From Hyphomicrobiales bacterium (lineage in GTDB: Bacteria; Pseudomonadota; Alphaproteobacteria; Rhizobiales; Rhizobiaceae): a DNA stretch of 64,000 nucleotides. Shown one piece after another: positions 35,777 to 44,085 of this stretch. The position numbers were made by a program, and so were the translations under genes. The notes below the pieces were generated by a model that saw only the letters and a list, made by a program, of their open reading frames with translations, ran no database searches and was not told the DNA's origin. Each line of letters opens with the position of its first letter. Position 1 is the stretch's first letter. The DNA lies in contig UBQW01000017.1 of assembly GCA_900467745.1 (NCBI GenBank), forward strand, positions 1 through 64,000. Reading direction: 5' to 3'.

Positions 35777-36412
35777 CTACATCACATCGTCAGGATGCCG
35801 CCCGGGCTTTGCCTTGTAGGTGGGGAACGTCCAGCCGTAGTAAAGCGCCCCGCCGCGCACCGCGAATGCCGCAAGCACGCCCGCGGCCGATGCCGCATAG
35901 AGCGGTAGTCCGAACTCATTGGCACCGGTGAAGATCGCTGCGCCGACAAGTGCGGCGCTGATGTAGATCTCCGGCCTCAGCAGCACCGAGGGCTCGTTGG
36001 CGACAAGATCGCGCAACACGCCGCCGAAGGTTGCCGTCAGCGTGCCGGTGACGATTGCGATGGTCGGCGAGCCGGTGGCGGCCAGCCCCTTGGCCGCACC
36101 CATGGCGCAATAGGCCGACAGCCCGACGGCATCGAGCCAGATCAGCAGCCGGTAGCGCGATTCCACCATATGCGCGGTGAAAAACACCAAAACGCCGGCG
36201 GCACAGCAGACCAGGATATAGGTGGGGTTCAGAACCCAGAAGACCGGCACGCGACCCAGGACGATGTCGCGAACCGTGCCGCCGCCGATGCCTGTGATGA
36301 CCGCGAAGAACAGGAAGCCGATGAGATCGAGCTGCTTGCGCGAGGCGGCAAGCGCGCCCGTTGCCGCAAACAGGGCAACGCCGGCATAGTCGAGATAGAC
36401 GAATGGCGACAT
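35777..36412 (-). CDS. TRIC/UPF0126 family membrane protein
   Basis: A 211-residue integral membrane protein with seven hydrophobic segments. It is built of two UPF0126 repeats marked by the glycine motifs G-I-G-G-G-T-V-R-D-I-V-L and T-A-T-F-G-G-V-L-R-D-L-V. Prokaryotic TRIC proteins are trimeric potassium-permeable channels; some relatives are linked to glycine uptake. The start at 36412 (MSPFVYLDYAG) is chosen because it leads straight into the first membrane segment. Confidence 0.88.
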   Translation of the reverse strand: MSPFVYLDYAGVALFAATGALAASRKQLDLIGFLFFAVITGIGGGTVRDIVLGRVPVFWVLNPTYILVCCAAGVLVFFTAHMVESRYRLLIWLDAVGLSAYCAMGAAKGLAATGSPTIAIVTGTLTATFGGVLRDLVANEPSVLLRPEIYISAALVGAAIFTGANEFGLPLYAASAAGVLAAFAVRGGALYYGWTFPTYKAKPGRHPDDVM

Positions 36413-36526
36413 CGCGTGCTCCAATGGCGATCTTTCCCTCGAATAATCATGGCCGCAAGGGCGGCGCAAGGCGGATCAGCCAAACTCACGAACCAATGCC
36501 GTCCTTATCCGACGAAAAGAGAACCT

Positions 36527-37009
36527 GTGAAAACGCTGCTGATCGCCTTGAACCTCGTTGCGGCCCTGGCCGTATCTACTGCGGCCTACGCCCAGCAGTC
36601 GCTGCTTCCCGATCCTGAGATTTACGAGAAGGATCATTTCAAGAAGCAATGCACTGAGGTGGAGTTCGATGACGGCTTCGTCACCCACCAGGACATCAAC
36701 AATGACGGGCTGGTCGATGTCGTCGTCAACGAGGGCGAAATGACCTGCGACGGCACTAAGGGCCCGCAGTGCGACGAAGACGGCTGCGTCTACAATTTCT
36801 ATCTGCAGGTGGCCGAAGGTGGCTACTTCATGATCGCCACCGCCAAGACCTATGGCTATGATTTCGTGCAGCGCTTCGGCAACAAGGTGCTGGCCATGAA
36901 GATGCATCCGCGCTTCTGCGACCGCCCCGACGGCGATCCGAAGACAGATCCCTGCGTCATCACCACCCGCGTGCGCGGCACCAAGTTCGTCACCATCTCC
37001 AAGAAGTAA
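36527..37009 (+). CDS. Hypothetical exported cysteine-containing protein
   Basis: A 160-residue protein with a clear signal peptide (MKTLLIALNLVAALAVSTAAYAQ). The mature part holds six cysteines, four of them in Q-C-T-E, M-T-C-D and Q-C-D-E-D-G-C. It also contains D-I-N-N-D-G-L-V-D-V-V-V, a short aspartate-rich loop like those of FG-GAP or calcium-binding repeats. The start is GTG at 36527 with AAAAGAGAA upstream; no ATG is suitably placed. I do not recognise the family. A periplasmic, disulfide-bonded fold is likely. Confidence 0.75.
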   Translation: MKTLLIALNLVAALAVSTAAYAQQSLLPDPEIYEKDHFKKQCTEVEFDDGFVTHQDINNDGLVDVVVNEGEMTCDGTKGPQCDEDGCVYNFYLQVAEGGYFMIATAKTYGYDFVQRFGNKVLAMKMHPRFCDRPDGDPKTDPCVITTRVRGTKFVTISKK

Positions 37010-37025
37010 CCGAGAACGGCCGGGC

Positions 37026-37811
37026 TCAGCGCGGATAAAGCTCCGAGGTGCGCCCAGCGAAGTAGTATCCGACGAGGCCGAACCACTCGCGGATCGCGGT
37101 TGCCATATTCTGCGCGTTGCGGCTCGGCTGCGTGAAATCGAGCGCCAGGTGCTCGTGACCGTCTGTCCGGTAGTCCGTCGGCCAGGGCGTCACGTCGATG
37201 CCGAGCTTGCGGAAGATCCCGACCGAACGCGGCATGTGATAGCCCGAGGTGATCAGCAGGCAGTTGGAAAGCCCCTGGCTCGCCAGCAGGTCCTTGGTGT
37301 TGATGGCGTTCTCGAACGTGGTCCGCGAGGTCGTCTCCTGGACCAGTCGCTCCTTCGCCACGCCGAACATCGGGAAGAACCGCTCCGCCATGACCGCGTC
37401 GCCCTCGTAGACACCAGACATTGACCCATCGCCGCCCGAGACGAGGATGCGCGACTGCGGATATTTCTGCGCCAATCTCAGCGTCTCGATAAACCGGTCG
37501 CCGCCGGCATTCATCTCGATCCCGTGCCTGGATGTATTGACCTCATTCTCGAAGCCGCCGCCGAGCACGATCATGCAAGTGAGCTCAGCCGGATCCTGCG
37601 GCTTGGCGAAGCGATCCTCGAGCCCTTGCAGGAGATAGTTGCCTGATGTCGTATAGAGCGTGAGGAAGAGCACCAGCGCGGCGCAGGCGGTCGCAAGCAG
37701 GCTGATGATGCGAAAGCGGATCAACCCCGCGATCAGCGCGACGAGGACAAGCAGGAAAGCCAGCGACAGCGGCTGGCCAAAAATCCAGACGAGTTTCGAG
37801 AAGATAAACAC
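37026..37811 (-). CDS. YdcF/SanA-like DUF218 membrane protein
   Basis: A 261-residue protein with two N-terminal membrane helices (about 12-30 and 37-56) and a periplasmic DUF218 domain. The conserved motifs are M-I-V-L-G-G-G, I-L-V-S-G-G-D-G, E-T-T-S-R-T-T-F-E-N-A and L-L-I-T-S-G-Y-H-M-P-R-S. The family includes SanA and ElyC, linked to envelope integrity and peptidoglycan or undecaprenyl-phosphate metabolism. The specific reaction is unknown. Confidence 0.87.
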   Translation of the reverse strand: MFIFSKLVWIFGQPLSLAFLLVLVALIAGLIRFRIISLLATACAALVLFLTLYTTSGNYLLQGLEDRFAKPQDPAELTCMIVLGGGFENEVNTSRHGIEMNAGGDRFIETLRLAQKYPQSRILVSGGDGSMSGVYEGDAVMAERFFPMFGVAKERLVQETTSRTTFENAINTKDLLASQGLSNCLLITSGYHMPRSVGIFRKLGIDVTPWPTDYRTDGHEHLALDFTQPSRNAQNMATAIREWFGLVGYYFAGRTSELYPR

Positions 37812-37882
37812 GCGGGCGCTCCCGTTCCTGCATCGGTTCTGGAACGACGTCTAGCTGATTCGCGCTGACGATGGTGCGACGA

Positions 37883-38602
37883 TCACTTCGCGCGCTGGAC
37901 CGACGCGCGCACGGCAGCCGATTGGTTGAACCGCCGCTGCAGCGGCTTCGGGATCAGCAGAGCTGCCAGCGCGATCAACATCGCGAAGGCGGCGACCACC
38001 CACAGCGCCGACGCACCCGCAACCTGTGTCAGCAGTGCACCGGCTATGGCGCCGAGCAGCATGCCGAGCCAGGGTACGATCTGGATCGTCCAGTCGAGCC
38101 GGCGATCCCCGATCAGAAAGCGGCCGATGCCTCGCCCGAAACGCGACAATGCCCCGGTCACATAGGTGAGCCCGATCGGCAACCCTTCGATATGCTCCAC
38201 CGCGGCATTCACCATCCCCATGGAGGCGACGATCAGGTAGAAGCGGGGGAGCGCAAGGCCGGGCTCGCTCATCAGCGAGGCGCCCGCCAGCATCAGCCCG
38301 ACGCAGCCAAGCACCACGAAAACCCGTCGCTCGGCGAAATGCGCAAGCACGATCCCGGCAGCGTTGCTGAGCACAAAGACGATGATCGCCGCGATCAGAA
38401 CCGCTGCATGCCCGAAGTTCCCAGCCCCAAACGAAAGTGCCGCCCGCGTGGTGTTGCCGGTCATGAACGACACGAAGTCACCGCTCAAAACCAACCCGGT
38501 CGCATCCGTCATCCCCGCCAAAAACGAGATTGCCCCCGCGAGTACCAACCCGGTCGCTGTCCGGCGTGTGTGGATGATGCGGCGTCGTCTTTGTCGTGTC
38601 AT
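37883..38602 (-). CDS. DUF1275 (YoaK-like) membrane protein
   Basis: A 239-residue membrane protein with six to seven hydrophobic segments. The family motif F-L-A-G-M-T-D-A-T-G-L-V and G-D-F-V-S-F-M-T-G-N-T-T-R lie in the first two segments. A later motif T-Y-V-T-G-A-L-S-R is the family repeat. Function of DUF1275 is unknown; a transporter role is guessed from topology. The ATG at 38602 gives a short basic N-terminus (MTRQRRRR), while an upstream ATG at 38689 adds 29 residues without homology. Confidence 0.82.
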   Translation of the reverse strand: MTRQRRRRIIHTRRTATGLVLAGAISFLAGMTDATGLVLSGDFVSFMTGNTTRAALSFGAGNFGHAAVLIAAIIVFVLSNAAGIVLAHFAERRVFVVLGCVGLMLAGASLMSEPGLALPRFYLIVASMGMVNAAVEHIEGLPIGLTYVTGALSRFGRGIGRFLIGDRRLDWTIQIVPWLGMLLGAIAGALLTQVAGASALWVVAAFAMLIALAALLIPKPLQRRFNQSAAVRASVQRAK

Positions 38603-38850
38603 GGGTGGGGTCCGGGGCGCTGAAATGGTGCCACGGACCGTGAGCCTCGCGGCGTGAAAAGGGCTGTTTGAAAACTGTCCGCGGAGCATACGCCCGAGAG
38701 GGCGGGGAAGGCAATTCGGACGAAAAATCTTCTATTGAAATCGATTTTCGTCGCGCAACGCGGACGAGGTAGAAAATTCGTTATTGGTTGCGCGCGGTGT
38801 TAACTCAACCCATAATCGCAATGTGATCGGGCACACCAGGTGGATTGCGA

Positions 38851-39636
38851 ATGTACCTTTGCTTTATCGATGAAAGCGGGACTCCTCCGTCGAAACCCAA
38901 TGAAAGCCAGCCCTACTTCACATTGGGTGCGGTCGTTATCAGAGATGAAGATTGGCACGATATTGCTAAAGTTGTTCGAGGGTTCTGCACCAGGCACGGT
39001 TTGAGGGGAGAACTTAAGTGGCGTTACTTTTCTCCACATAACGCGTCATCGGACAATCCAATGTTGAACAAGAGCGCCGAACAGCGAAAAGCGCTGAGCT
39101 TGGAGTTGGCCGGAATCATTTCGAAGAGCCCGCTCACGGTAATCGTCTGCGTCACCGACATCGGCGCGGCCTTCGATTATGCATCGGTATCAAATCAGCG
39201 GGAGCTTTATCACTTTGCGTATAAGCCACTGACGGAGAGGTTTCAGTACTTTCTGCAGGACCGGAAGAGCGTTGGCATAATTATCGCGGATCATAGAGGC
39301 CGGGACGACGACCGTCTTCTGAGAGCGCATCACGACACGTTGATAGCGAAACCGGGAAATACCGTCTCGGGGTATGATCGGTTGATCGAGGGACTGCTCC
39401 TACAAGATTCCTGCCACTCGATTGGCATCCAGCTGGCTGACTTCGTCGCCGGAGCAATTCATCGCGCGTACTCAACAAAGGATGGTGACCTAGCCAAGAT
39501 CCTAAAGCCTCGCATAAGGGCAAAGAAAGACGGATCCGTTTTAGGGCACGGCATCGTGCACCACCCACGTGATCGTTTCAGGGTTGGACTTGAAAGAAAG
39601 TGGACGCCGGGCGAGACCGTAGTCTCGACGCCATAG
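38851..39636 (+). CDS. DUF3800 domain protein
   Basis: A 261-residue protein of the DUF3800 family. The conserved acidic or polar points of an RNase H-like core are visible: F-I-D-E-S-G near the N-terminus, E-L-K-W-R, I-I-I-A-D-H-R-G-R-D-D-D, and I-Q-L-A-D-F-V-A-G-A. DUF3800 genes are scattered on phages, plasmids and islands and are suspected in mobile-element or defence functions, but no activity is proven. The ATG follows AGGTGG. Base composition is visibly lower in GC than the flanks, with AGA, ATA and TTA codons. The gene sits on the 3' side of tRNA-Ala, the classic insertion side. Confidence 0.85.
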   Translation: MYLCFIDESGTPPSKPNESQPYFTLGAVVIRDEDWHDIAKVVRGFCTRHGLRGELKWRYFSPHNASSDNPMLNKSAEQRKALSLELAGIISKSPLTVIVCVTDIGAAFDYASVSNQRELYHFAYKPLTERFQYFLQDRKSVGIIIADHRGRDDDRLLRAHHDTLIAKPGNTVSGYDRLIEGLLLQDSCHSIGIQLADFVAGAIHRAYSTKDGDLAKILKPRIRAKKDGSVLGHGIVHHPRDRFRVGLERKWTPGETVVSTP

Positions 39637-39858
39637 ATGTCAGGCTCCCGAGCGCATGGACACATATAGCTGTTGGAAAAGAAATCCTCAAGGAATCGCA
39701 TTCCAAAGTAGGCGCGCAGCCAATCGCATAGTGAATCAATATTCTTCGTAACGCCTAACCGTTGCTCGGTGGGTCGATCCGGAGGCCAAGTAGCAACCCT
39801 TGTTGTCGAGCGTAGCCGGCTGCAAGGTGGAACTACCGTGAGATATAGAAGAAAAACT
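39637..39858. other. Spacer between DUF3800 gene and tRNA-Ala
   Basis: No gene, terminator with T-run, or copy of the tRNA 3' end could be found in these 222 bases. The composition is lower in GC than the core region, like the DUF3800 gene. Confidence 0.5.
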
Positions 39859-39934
<76 letters not shown>

Positions 39935-40035
39935 ATCAGGGTGGACCGGTTTGTGCCGGGCCTGGGATGCTTCGCGAAGCGCTTGTCCTCGGGAAGTGGC
40001 GGCTTAATACGTGCGGTTTTCGCAGATGGCAAGCC

Positions 40036-40075
40036 TAAAAAATCGGCCCGGTGAATTTTTCTCGCCCGGGCCGAT
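40036..40075 (-). terminator. Terminator of the FYDLN acid protein gene
   Basis: ATCGGCCCG (40042-40050) pairs with CGGGCCGAT (40067-40075). On the minus strand the stem runs into a T tract encoded by the AAAAAA at 40037-40042. Confidence 0.85.
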
Positions 40076-40087
40076 CCTTGTTCGAAA

Positions 40088-40480
40088 TCAGACGTCTTCT
40101 TCGTCGCCGGTCACGCCGATGATGTCGCTCATGTCGTCATCGTCGTCGTCTTCGTCGGCTTCCAGGAAGGTATCGTCGTCGTCATCGCCTTCGATTTCGA
40201 CGTCATCGTCGCCCATGTCAGGGATGTCGTCGCCGGATGCATCGCCGTCTGCGTCTTCGAGCGAGACCAGTTCGACTTCCGTGCTTTCGGTATCGACTTC
40301 GGCCACTTCTTCCTCTTCCTGCGCGGCTTCAGCAGCGGCTGCAGCCGAGCTTTCGACGAAGAAGGAGAGCGGGTAGGTCTTGCCCGTGTAAGGAGAAACG
40401 ATCGGGTTCCGGTTCAGGTCGTAGAATTTCTTGCCGGTTTCCGGATCGGTACGCTTGGTTCCAAGTTCAGCTTTCGCCAC
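40088..40480 (-). CDS. TIGR02300 family 'FYDLN acid' protein
   Basis: A 130-residue protein. It starts M-A-K-A-E-L-G-T-K-R-T-D-P-E-T-G-K-K-F-Y-D-L-N, the family signature, with V-S-P-Y-T-G-K-T-Y-P following. The second half is extremely acidic, with runs of Asp and Glu up to the C-terminus. The start is GTG at 40480, preceded by GAGG. The function is unknown; the family is found across alphaproteobacteria, often near aroA-cmk-rpsA, as here near cmk-rpsA. Confidence 0.9.
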   Translation of the reverse strand: MAKAELGTKRTDPETGKKFYDLNRNPIVSPYTGKTYPLSFFVESSAAAAAEAAQEEEEVAEVDTESTEVELVSLEDADGDASGDDIPDMGDDDVEIEGDDDDDTFLEADEDDDDDDMSDIIGVTGDEEDV

Positions 40481-40748
40481 TGTTGAGCCTCGTGATCGTG
40501 AGAATGGCCGAACCTGAGTTCGGCAAATGCCGTTGAAACCGGCGTTCTGTTCGGAATTTATAAGCCGGTCCCCATAATCGTTGCGGGCCGCCATGTCAAA
40601 GCCTAACTTCATGTGCCGCCACCGCAAGCGCGCGCCCTGGGCGGCAGATGCGGCAGATGACCGGGCCGACGCTTTGTGCTAGTGAGCCGCGAATACTCGA
40701 TGGGCAACGTGACGCCGGCAGGTTCCGGCGGCAAGACGGATGGGCGAC

Positions 40749-41402
40749 ATGTATCAGCCACCGCATTTCAGGGAAGACGATCTCGGCGTCCAGCACGCGC
40801 TGATCAGGGCGCATCCGCTCGGCCTTTTGATCACGACCGGCGCCTCCGGCCTGATGGCCAATTCCGTGCCTTTTCTTCTCGATGCGGCGGCGTCCGAGAA
40901 GGGAACGCTTCGGCTGCATCTGGCCAAGGCCAATCCGCAATGGCGCGATCTCCAAGATGGCGCCGAGCTGCTTTCTGTCTTCCAGGGCGCCGACAGCTAT
41001 GTCACGCCCTCCTGGTACGAGACCAAGCGCGAGACCGGCAAGGTGGTGCCGACCTGGAACTACGCCGTGGTGCAGGCGCGCGGCACCGCCCGCGTCATCG
41101 ACGACGCCGATTGGCTGCTCGCGCAGATTACCGCGCTGACGACGCAACACGAGACGCCGCGTGAAAAGCCATGGGCCGTCAGCGATGCGCCGGAGGCTTA
41201 TGTGAAGGCGCAGATGAAGGGCATCGTCGGCGTCGAGATCGAGATCACCGCCATCGAGGGCAAGTGGAAGGTCAGTCAGAACCGGTCGATCGCCGACCGC
41301 GAAGGTGTGGCGGCACGGCTCGGCGAAACGGCGGGCCAGGACGAGATGACCGATCTCGTGCGCCGCTATGGCGGCTTGCCAGAAGCGGGCGAAGAGAATT
41401 GA
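40749..41402 (+). CDS. PaiB-like FMN-binding protein
   Basis: A 217-residue protein of the FMN-binding split-barrel fold. It begins MYQPPHFREDD, as PaiB proteins do, and contains L-A-K-A-N-P-Q-W, V-T-P-S-W-Y, T-G-K-V-V-P-T-W-N-Y, and M-K-G-I-V-G-V-E-I-E-I. PaiB was described as a negative regulator in Bacillus, but biochemical activity is unclear and a flavin reductase-like role is possible. It occupies the place between the FYDLN protein and cmk. Confidence 0.87.
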   Translation: MYQPPHFREDDLGVQHALIRAHPLGLLITTGASGLMANSVPFLLDAAASEKGTLRLHLAKANPQWRDLQDGAELLSVFQGADSYVTPSWYETKRETGKVVPTWNYAVVQARGTARVIDDADWLLAQITALTTQHETPREKPWAVSDAPEAYVKAQMKGIVGVEIEITAIEGKWKVSQNRSIADREGVAARLGETAGQDEMTDLVRRYGGLPEAGEEN

Positions 41403-41470
41403 GACACCGGCCGAGCGAGATCGGCCGACAGCAATGCCCTTAGAATATCGGGCGGGATAGAAAGACGAGC

Positions 41471-42121
41471 ATGCCGACCAGTTCAGACCATTTTGTCATC
41501 GCCATCGATGGACCGGCCGCCGCCGGCAAGGGCACGCTGTCGCGCCGCATCGCCGAGACCTATGGCTTCCACCATCTCGACACCGGCCTGACCTACCGCG
41601 CCACCGCCAAGGCGCTGCTCGATGCCGGCCTGCCGCTGGATGATGAGCTTACGGCGGAAAAAATGGCCCGCGAGGTTGAACTCGCCGGCCTCGATCGCGA
41701 TATCCTGTCGAAGCATGAGATCGGCGAAGCCGCCTCGAAGATCGCGGTGATGCCGTCGGTGCGTCGTGCGCTGGTAGAGGCGCAGCGCCGGTTTTCCGAG
41801 CGCACGCCGGGCACGGTGCTGGATGGGCGCGACATCGGAACGGTGGTTTGCCCTGAGGCACCGGTGAAGCTTTATGTGACGGCATCGGCCGAAGTGCGCG
41901 CAAGGCGCCGTTTCGACGAGATCAAGGCCAAGGGGATCGCCGCCGATTTCGCGGCGATTTTCGAAGACGTCAAGCGACGCGACGAACGCGACATGGGACG
42001 GGCCGACAGCCCTTTGAAACCAGCCGAAGACGCGCACTTGCTTGATACGTCGGAAATGAGTATAGAAGCCGCGTTTCAAGCCGCGAAATCGGTCATCGAT
42101 GCGGCCTTGAACCGAAACTAG
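41471..42121 (+). CDS. cmk: Cytidylate kinase
   Basis: Phosphorylates CMP and dCMP. The 216-residue protein has the P-loop [11 protein letters not shown] and the CMP-binding T-G-L-T-Y-R. Other family segments are [10 protein letters not shown] and [14 protein letters not shown]. It lies directly upstream of rpsA, a very common pair. Confidence 0.97.
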   Translation: MPTSSDHFVIAIDGPAAAGKGTLSRRIAETYGFHHLDTGLTYRATAKALLDAGLPLDDELTAEKMAREVELAGLDRDILSKHEIGEAASKIAVMPSVRRALVEAQRRFSERTPGTVLDGRDIGTVVCPEAPVKLYVTASAEVRARRRFDEIKAKGIAADFAAIFEDVKRRDERDMGRADSPLKPAEDAHLLDTSEMSIEAAFQAAKSVIDAALNRN

Positions 42122-42289
42122 GATTTGAGGCGTTCCGCCAGGCTTTGCCCTGACCGCCTTGAACGACAGCCTGAAATTCCGTCCAAGCGCCGGATTGCCT
42201 TCGATGAGAGGGCGGACGGGGATCAGGCTCATTCAACACGAACCAACCGGCGCATACGTGTCCAAAGATTCGGACACGCAGGAGATTTC

Positions 42290-43990
42290 ATGTCAGTAGC
42301 TACTCCCTCTCGCGAAGATTTCGCGGCCCTTCTGGAAGAATCCTTTGCCAAGAACGATCTGGCTGAAGGCTATGTAACCAAGGGTATCGTAACGGCAATC
42401 GAGAAGGACTCCGCCGTTGTCGACGTTGGCCTCAAGGTCGAAGGTCGCATTCTGCTCAAGGAATTCGGCGCCAAGGCCAAGGACGGCACGCTCAAGGTCG
42501 GCGACGAAGTCGAAGTTTACGTTGAGCGCATCGAAAACGCTCTCGGCGAAGCTGTTCTGTCGCGCGAAAAGGCTCGCCGCGAAGAGAGCTGGGTCAAGCT
42601 CGAAGCCAAGTTCGAAGCTGGTGAGCGCGTTGAAGGCGTTATCTTCAACCAGGTCAAGGGCGGCTTCACGGTTGACCTCGACGGCGCGATTGCCTTCCTG
42701 CCGCGTTCGCAGGTCGACATCCGTCCGATCCGCGACGTTACCCCGCTGATGCACAACCCGCAGCCCTTCGAAATCCTCAAGATGGACAAGCGTCGCGGCA
42801 ACATCGTCGTATCGCGTCGTACGGTTCTGGAAGAATCCCGTGCCGAGCAGCGTTCTGAAATCGTTCAGAACCTCGAAGAAGGCCAGGTTGTTGACGGCGT
42901 CGTCAAGAACATCACCGATTACGGTGCGTTCGTTGACCTCGGCGGCATCGACGGCCTGCTGCACGTCACCGACATGGCATGGCGCCGTGTGAACCATCCG
43001 TCGGAAATCCTGTCCATTGGCCAGCAGGTCAAGGTTCAGATCATCCGCATCAACCAGGAAACCCACCGCATCTCGCTCGGCATGAAGCAGCTCGAGTCGG
43101 ATCCGTGGGATGGCATCCAGGCTAAGTATCCGGAAGGCAAGAAGATCTCCGGTACCGTCACGAACATCACCGACTACGGCGCGTTTGTCGAGCTGGAGCC
43201 GGGCATCGAAGGCCTGATCCACATCTCGGAAATGTCCTGGACCAAGAAGAACGTACACCCCGGCAAGATCCTGTCCACGAGCCAGGAAGTCGAAGTCGTC
43301 GTTCTCGAAGTCGATCCGTCCAAGCGTCGTATTTCGCTCGGCCTCAAGCAGACCCTGGAAAATCCGTGGGCGGCATTCGCTCGCAACCATCCGGCCGGCA
43401 CTGAAGTCGAAGGCGAAGTCAAGAACAAGACCGAATTCGGCCTGTTCATCGGCCTCGACGGCGATGTTGACGGCATGGTGCACCTCTCTGACCTCGACTG
43501 GAACCGTCCGGGCGAACAGGTCATCGAAGAATACAACAAGGGCGATGTCGTTAAGGCTGTCGTTCTCGATGTAGACGTCGAAAAGGAGCGCATCTCGCTC
43601 GGCATCAAGCAGCTCGGCAAGGACTCGGTCGGCGAAGCTGCCGCTTCCGGCGACCTGCGCAAGAACGCTGTTGTTTCGGCTGAAGTCATCGCCGTCAACG
43701 ACGGTGGCATCGAAGTGAAGCTCGTAGACCACGAAGACATCACCTCGTTCATCCGCCGCGCTGACCTCGCTCGCGATCGCGACGACCAGCGTCCGGAGCG
43801 CTTCTCGGTTGGCCAGACGGTTGACGCTCGCGTCACCAACTTCTCGAAGAAGGACCGCAAGGTCATGCTTTCGATCAAGGCTCTGGAAATCGCTGAAGAG
43901 AAGGAAGCCGTTGCTCAGTTCGGTTCGTCCGACTCTGGCGCTTCGCTCGGCGACATCCTCGGCGCGGCTCTGAAGAACCGCGGCGAATAA
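42290..43990 (+). CDS. rpsA: 30S ribosomal protein S1
   Basis: Binds mRNA and brings it to the 30S subunit. The 566-residue protein starts MSVATPSREDFAALLEESF after GGAG and contains six S1 repeats. Repeats 3 to 5 are clear from the recurring T-D-Y-G-A-F-V-x-L and E-F-G-L-F-I-G-L strands followed by G-L-L-H-V-T or G-L-I-H-I-S. An upstream in-frame extension to 42125 lacks S1-family sequence. Codon use is strongly optimised (GTT, GCT, CGT raised), as expected for high expression. Confidence 0.97.
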   Translation: MSVATPSREDFAALLEESFAKNDLAEGYVTKGIVTAIEKDSAVVDVGLKVEGRILLKEFGAKAKDGTLKVGDEVEVYVERIENALGEAVLSREKARREESWVKLEAKFEAGERVEGVIFNQVKGGFTVDLDGAIAFLPRSQVDIRPIRDVTPLMHNPQPFEILKMDKRRGNIVVSRRTVLEESRAEQRSEIVQNLEEGQVVDGVVKNITDYGAFVDLGGIDGLLHVTDMAWRRVNHPSEILSIGQQVKVQIIRINQETHRISLGMKQLESDPWDGIQAKYPEGKKISGTVTNITDYGAFVELEPGIEGLIHISEMSWTKKNVHPGKILSTSQEVEVVVLEVDPSKRRISLGLKQTLENPWAAFARNHPAGTEVEGEVKNKTEFGLFIGLDGDVDGMVHLSDLDWNRPGEQVIEEYNKGDVVKAVVLDVDVEKERISLGIKQLGKDSVGEAAASGDLRKNAVVSAEVIAVNDGGIEVKLVDHEDITSFIRRADLARDRDDQRPERFSVGQTVDARVTNFSKKDRKVMLSIKALEIAEEKEAVAQFGSSDSGASLGDILGAALKNRGE

Positions 43991-44020
43991 TCGCCAGCCG
44001 TCAGGCTTGAAGAATAAGAG

Positions 44021-44050
44021 AACCCGCCGGAGCGATCCGGCGGGTTCTTT
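44021..44050 (+). terminator. Rho-independent terminator after rpsA
   Basis: AACCCGCCGG (44021-44030) pairs perfectly with CCGGCGGGTT (44037-44046) around AGCGAT, followed by CTTTGTTTT. It lies 30 bases after the rpsA stop. Confidence 0.9.
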
Positions 44051-44085
44051 GTTTTCGGTCTCTTGGGAGCAGGTCGAAAGCCGGT

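Noticed and set aside
38718..38753. Imperfect inverted repeat GACGAAAAATC / GATTTTCGTC between the DUF1275 and DUF3800 genes
   Set aside because: One arm has an extra base and there is no T tract; it could be chance in an AT-richer stretch.
38690..38850. Duplicate of the tRNA-Ala 3' end as an attachment site flanking the DUF3800 gene
   Set aside because: I compared the region with the tRNA end and found no direct repeat, so an integrated element cannot be delimited.
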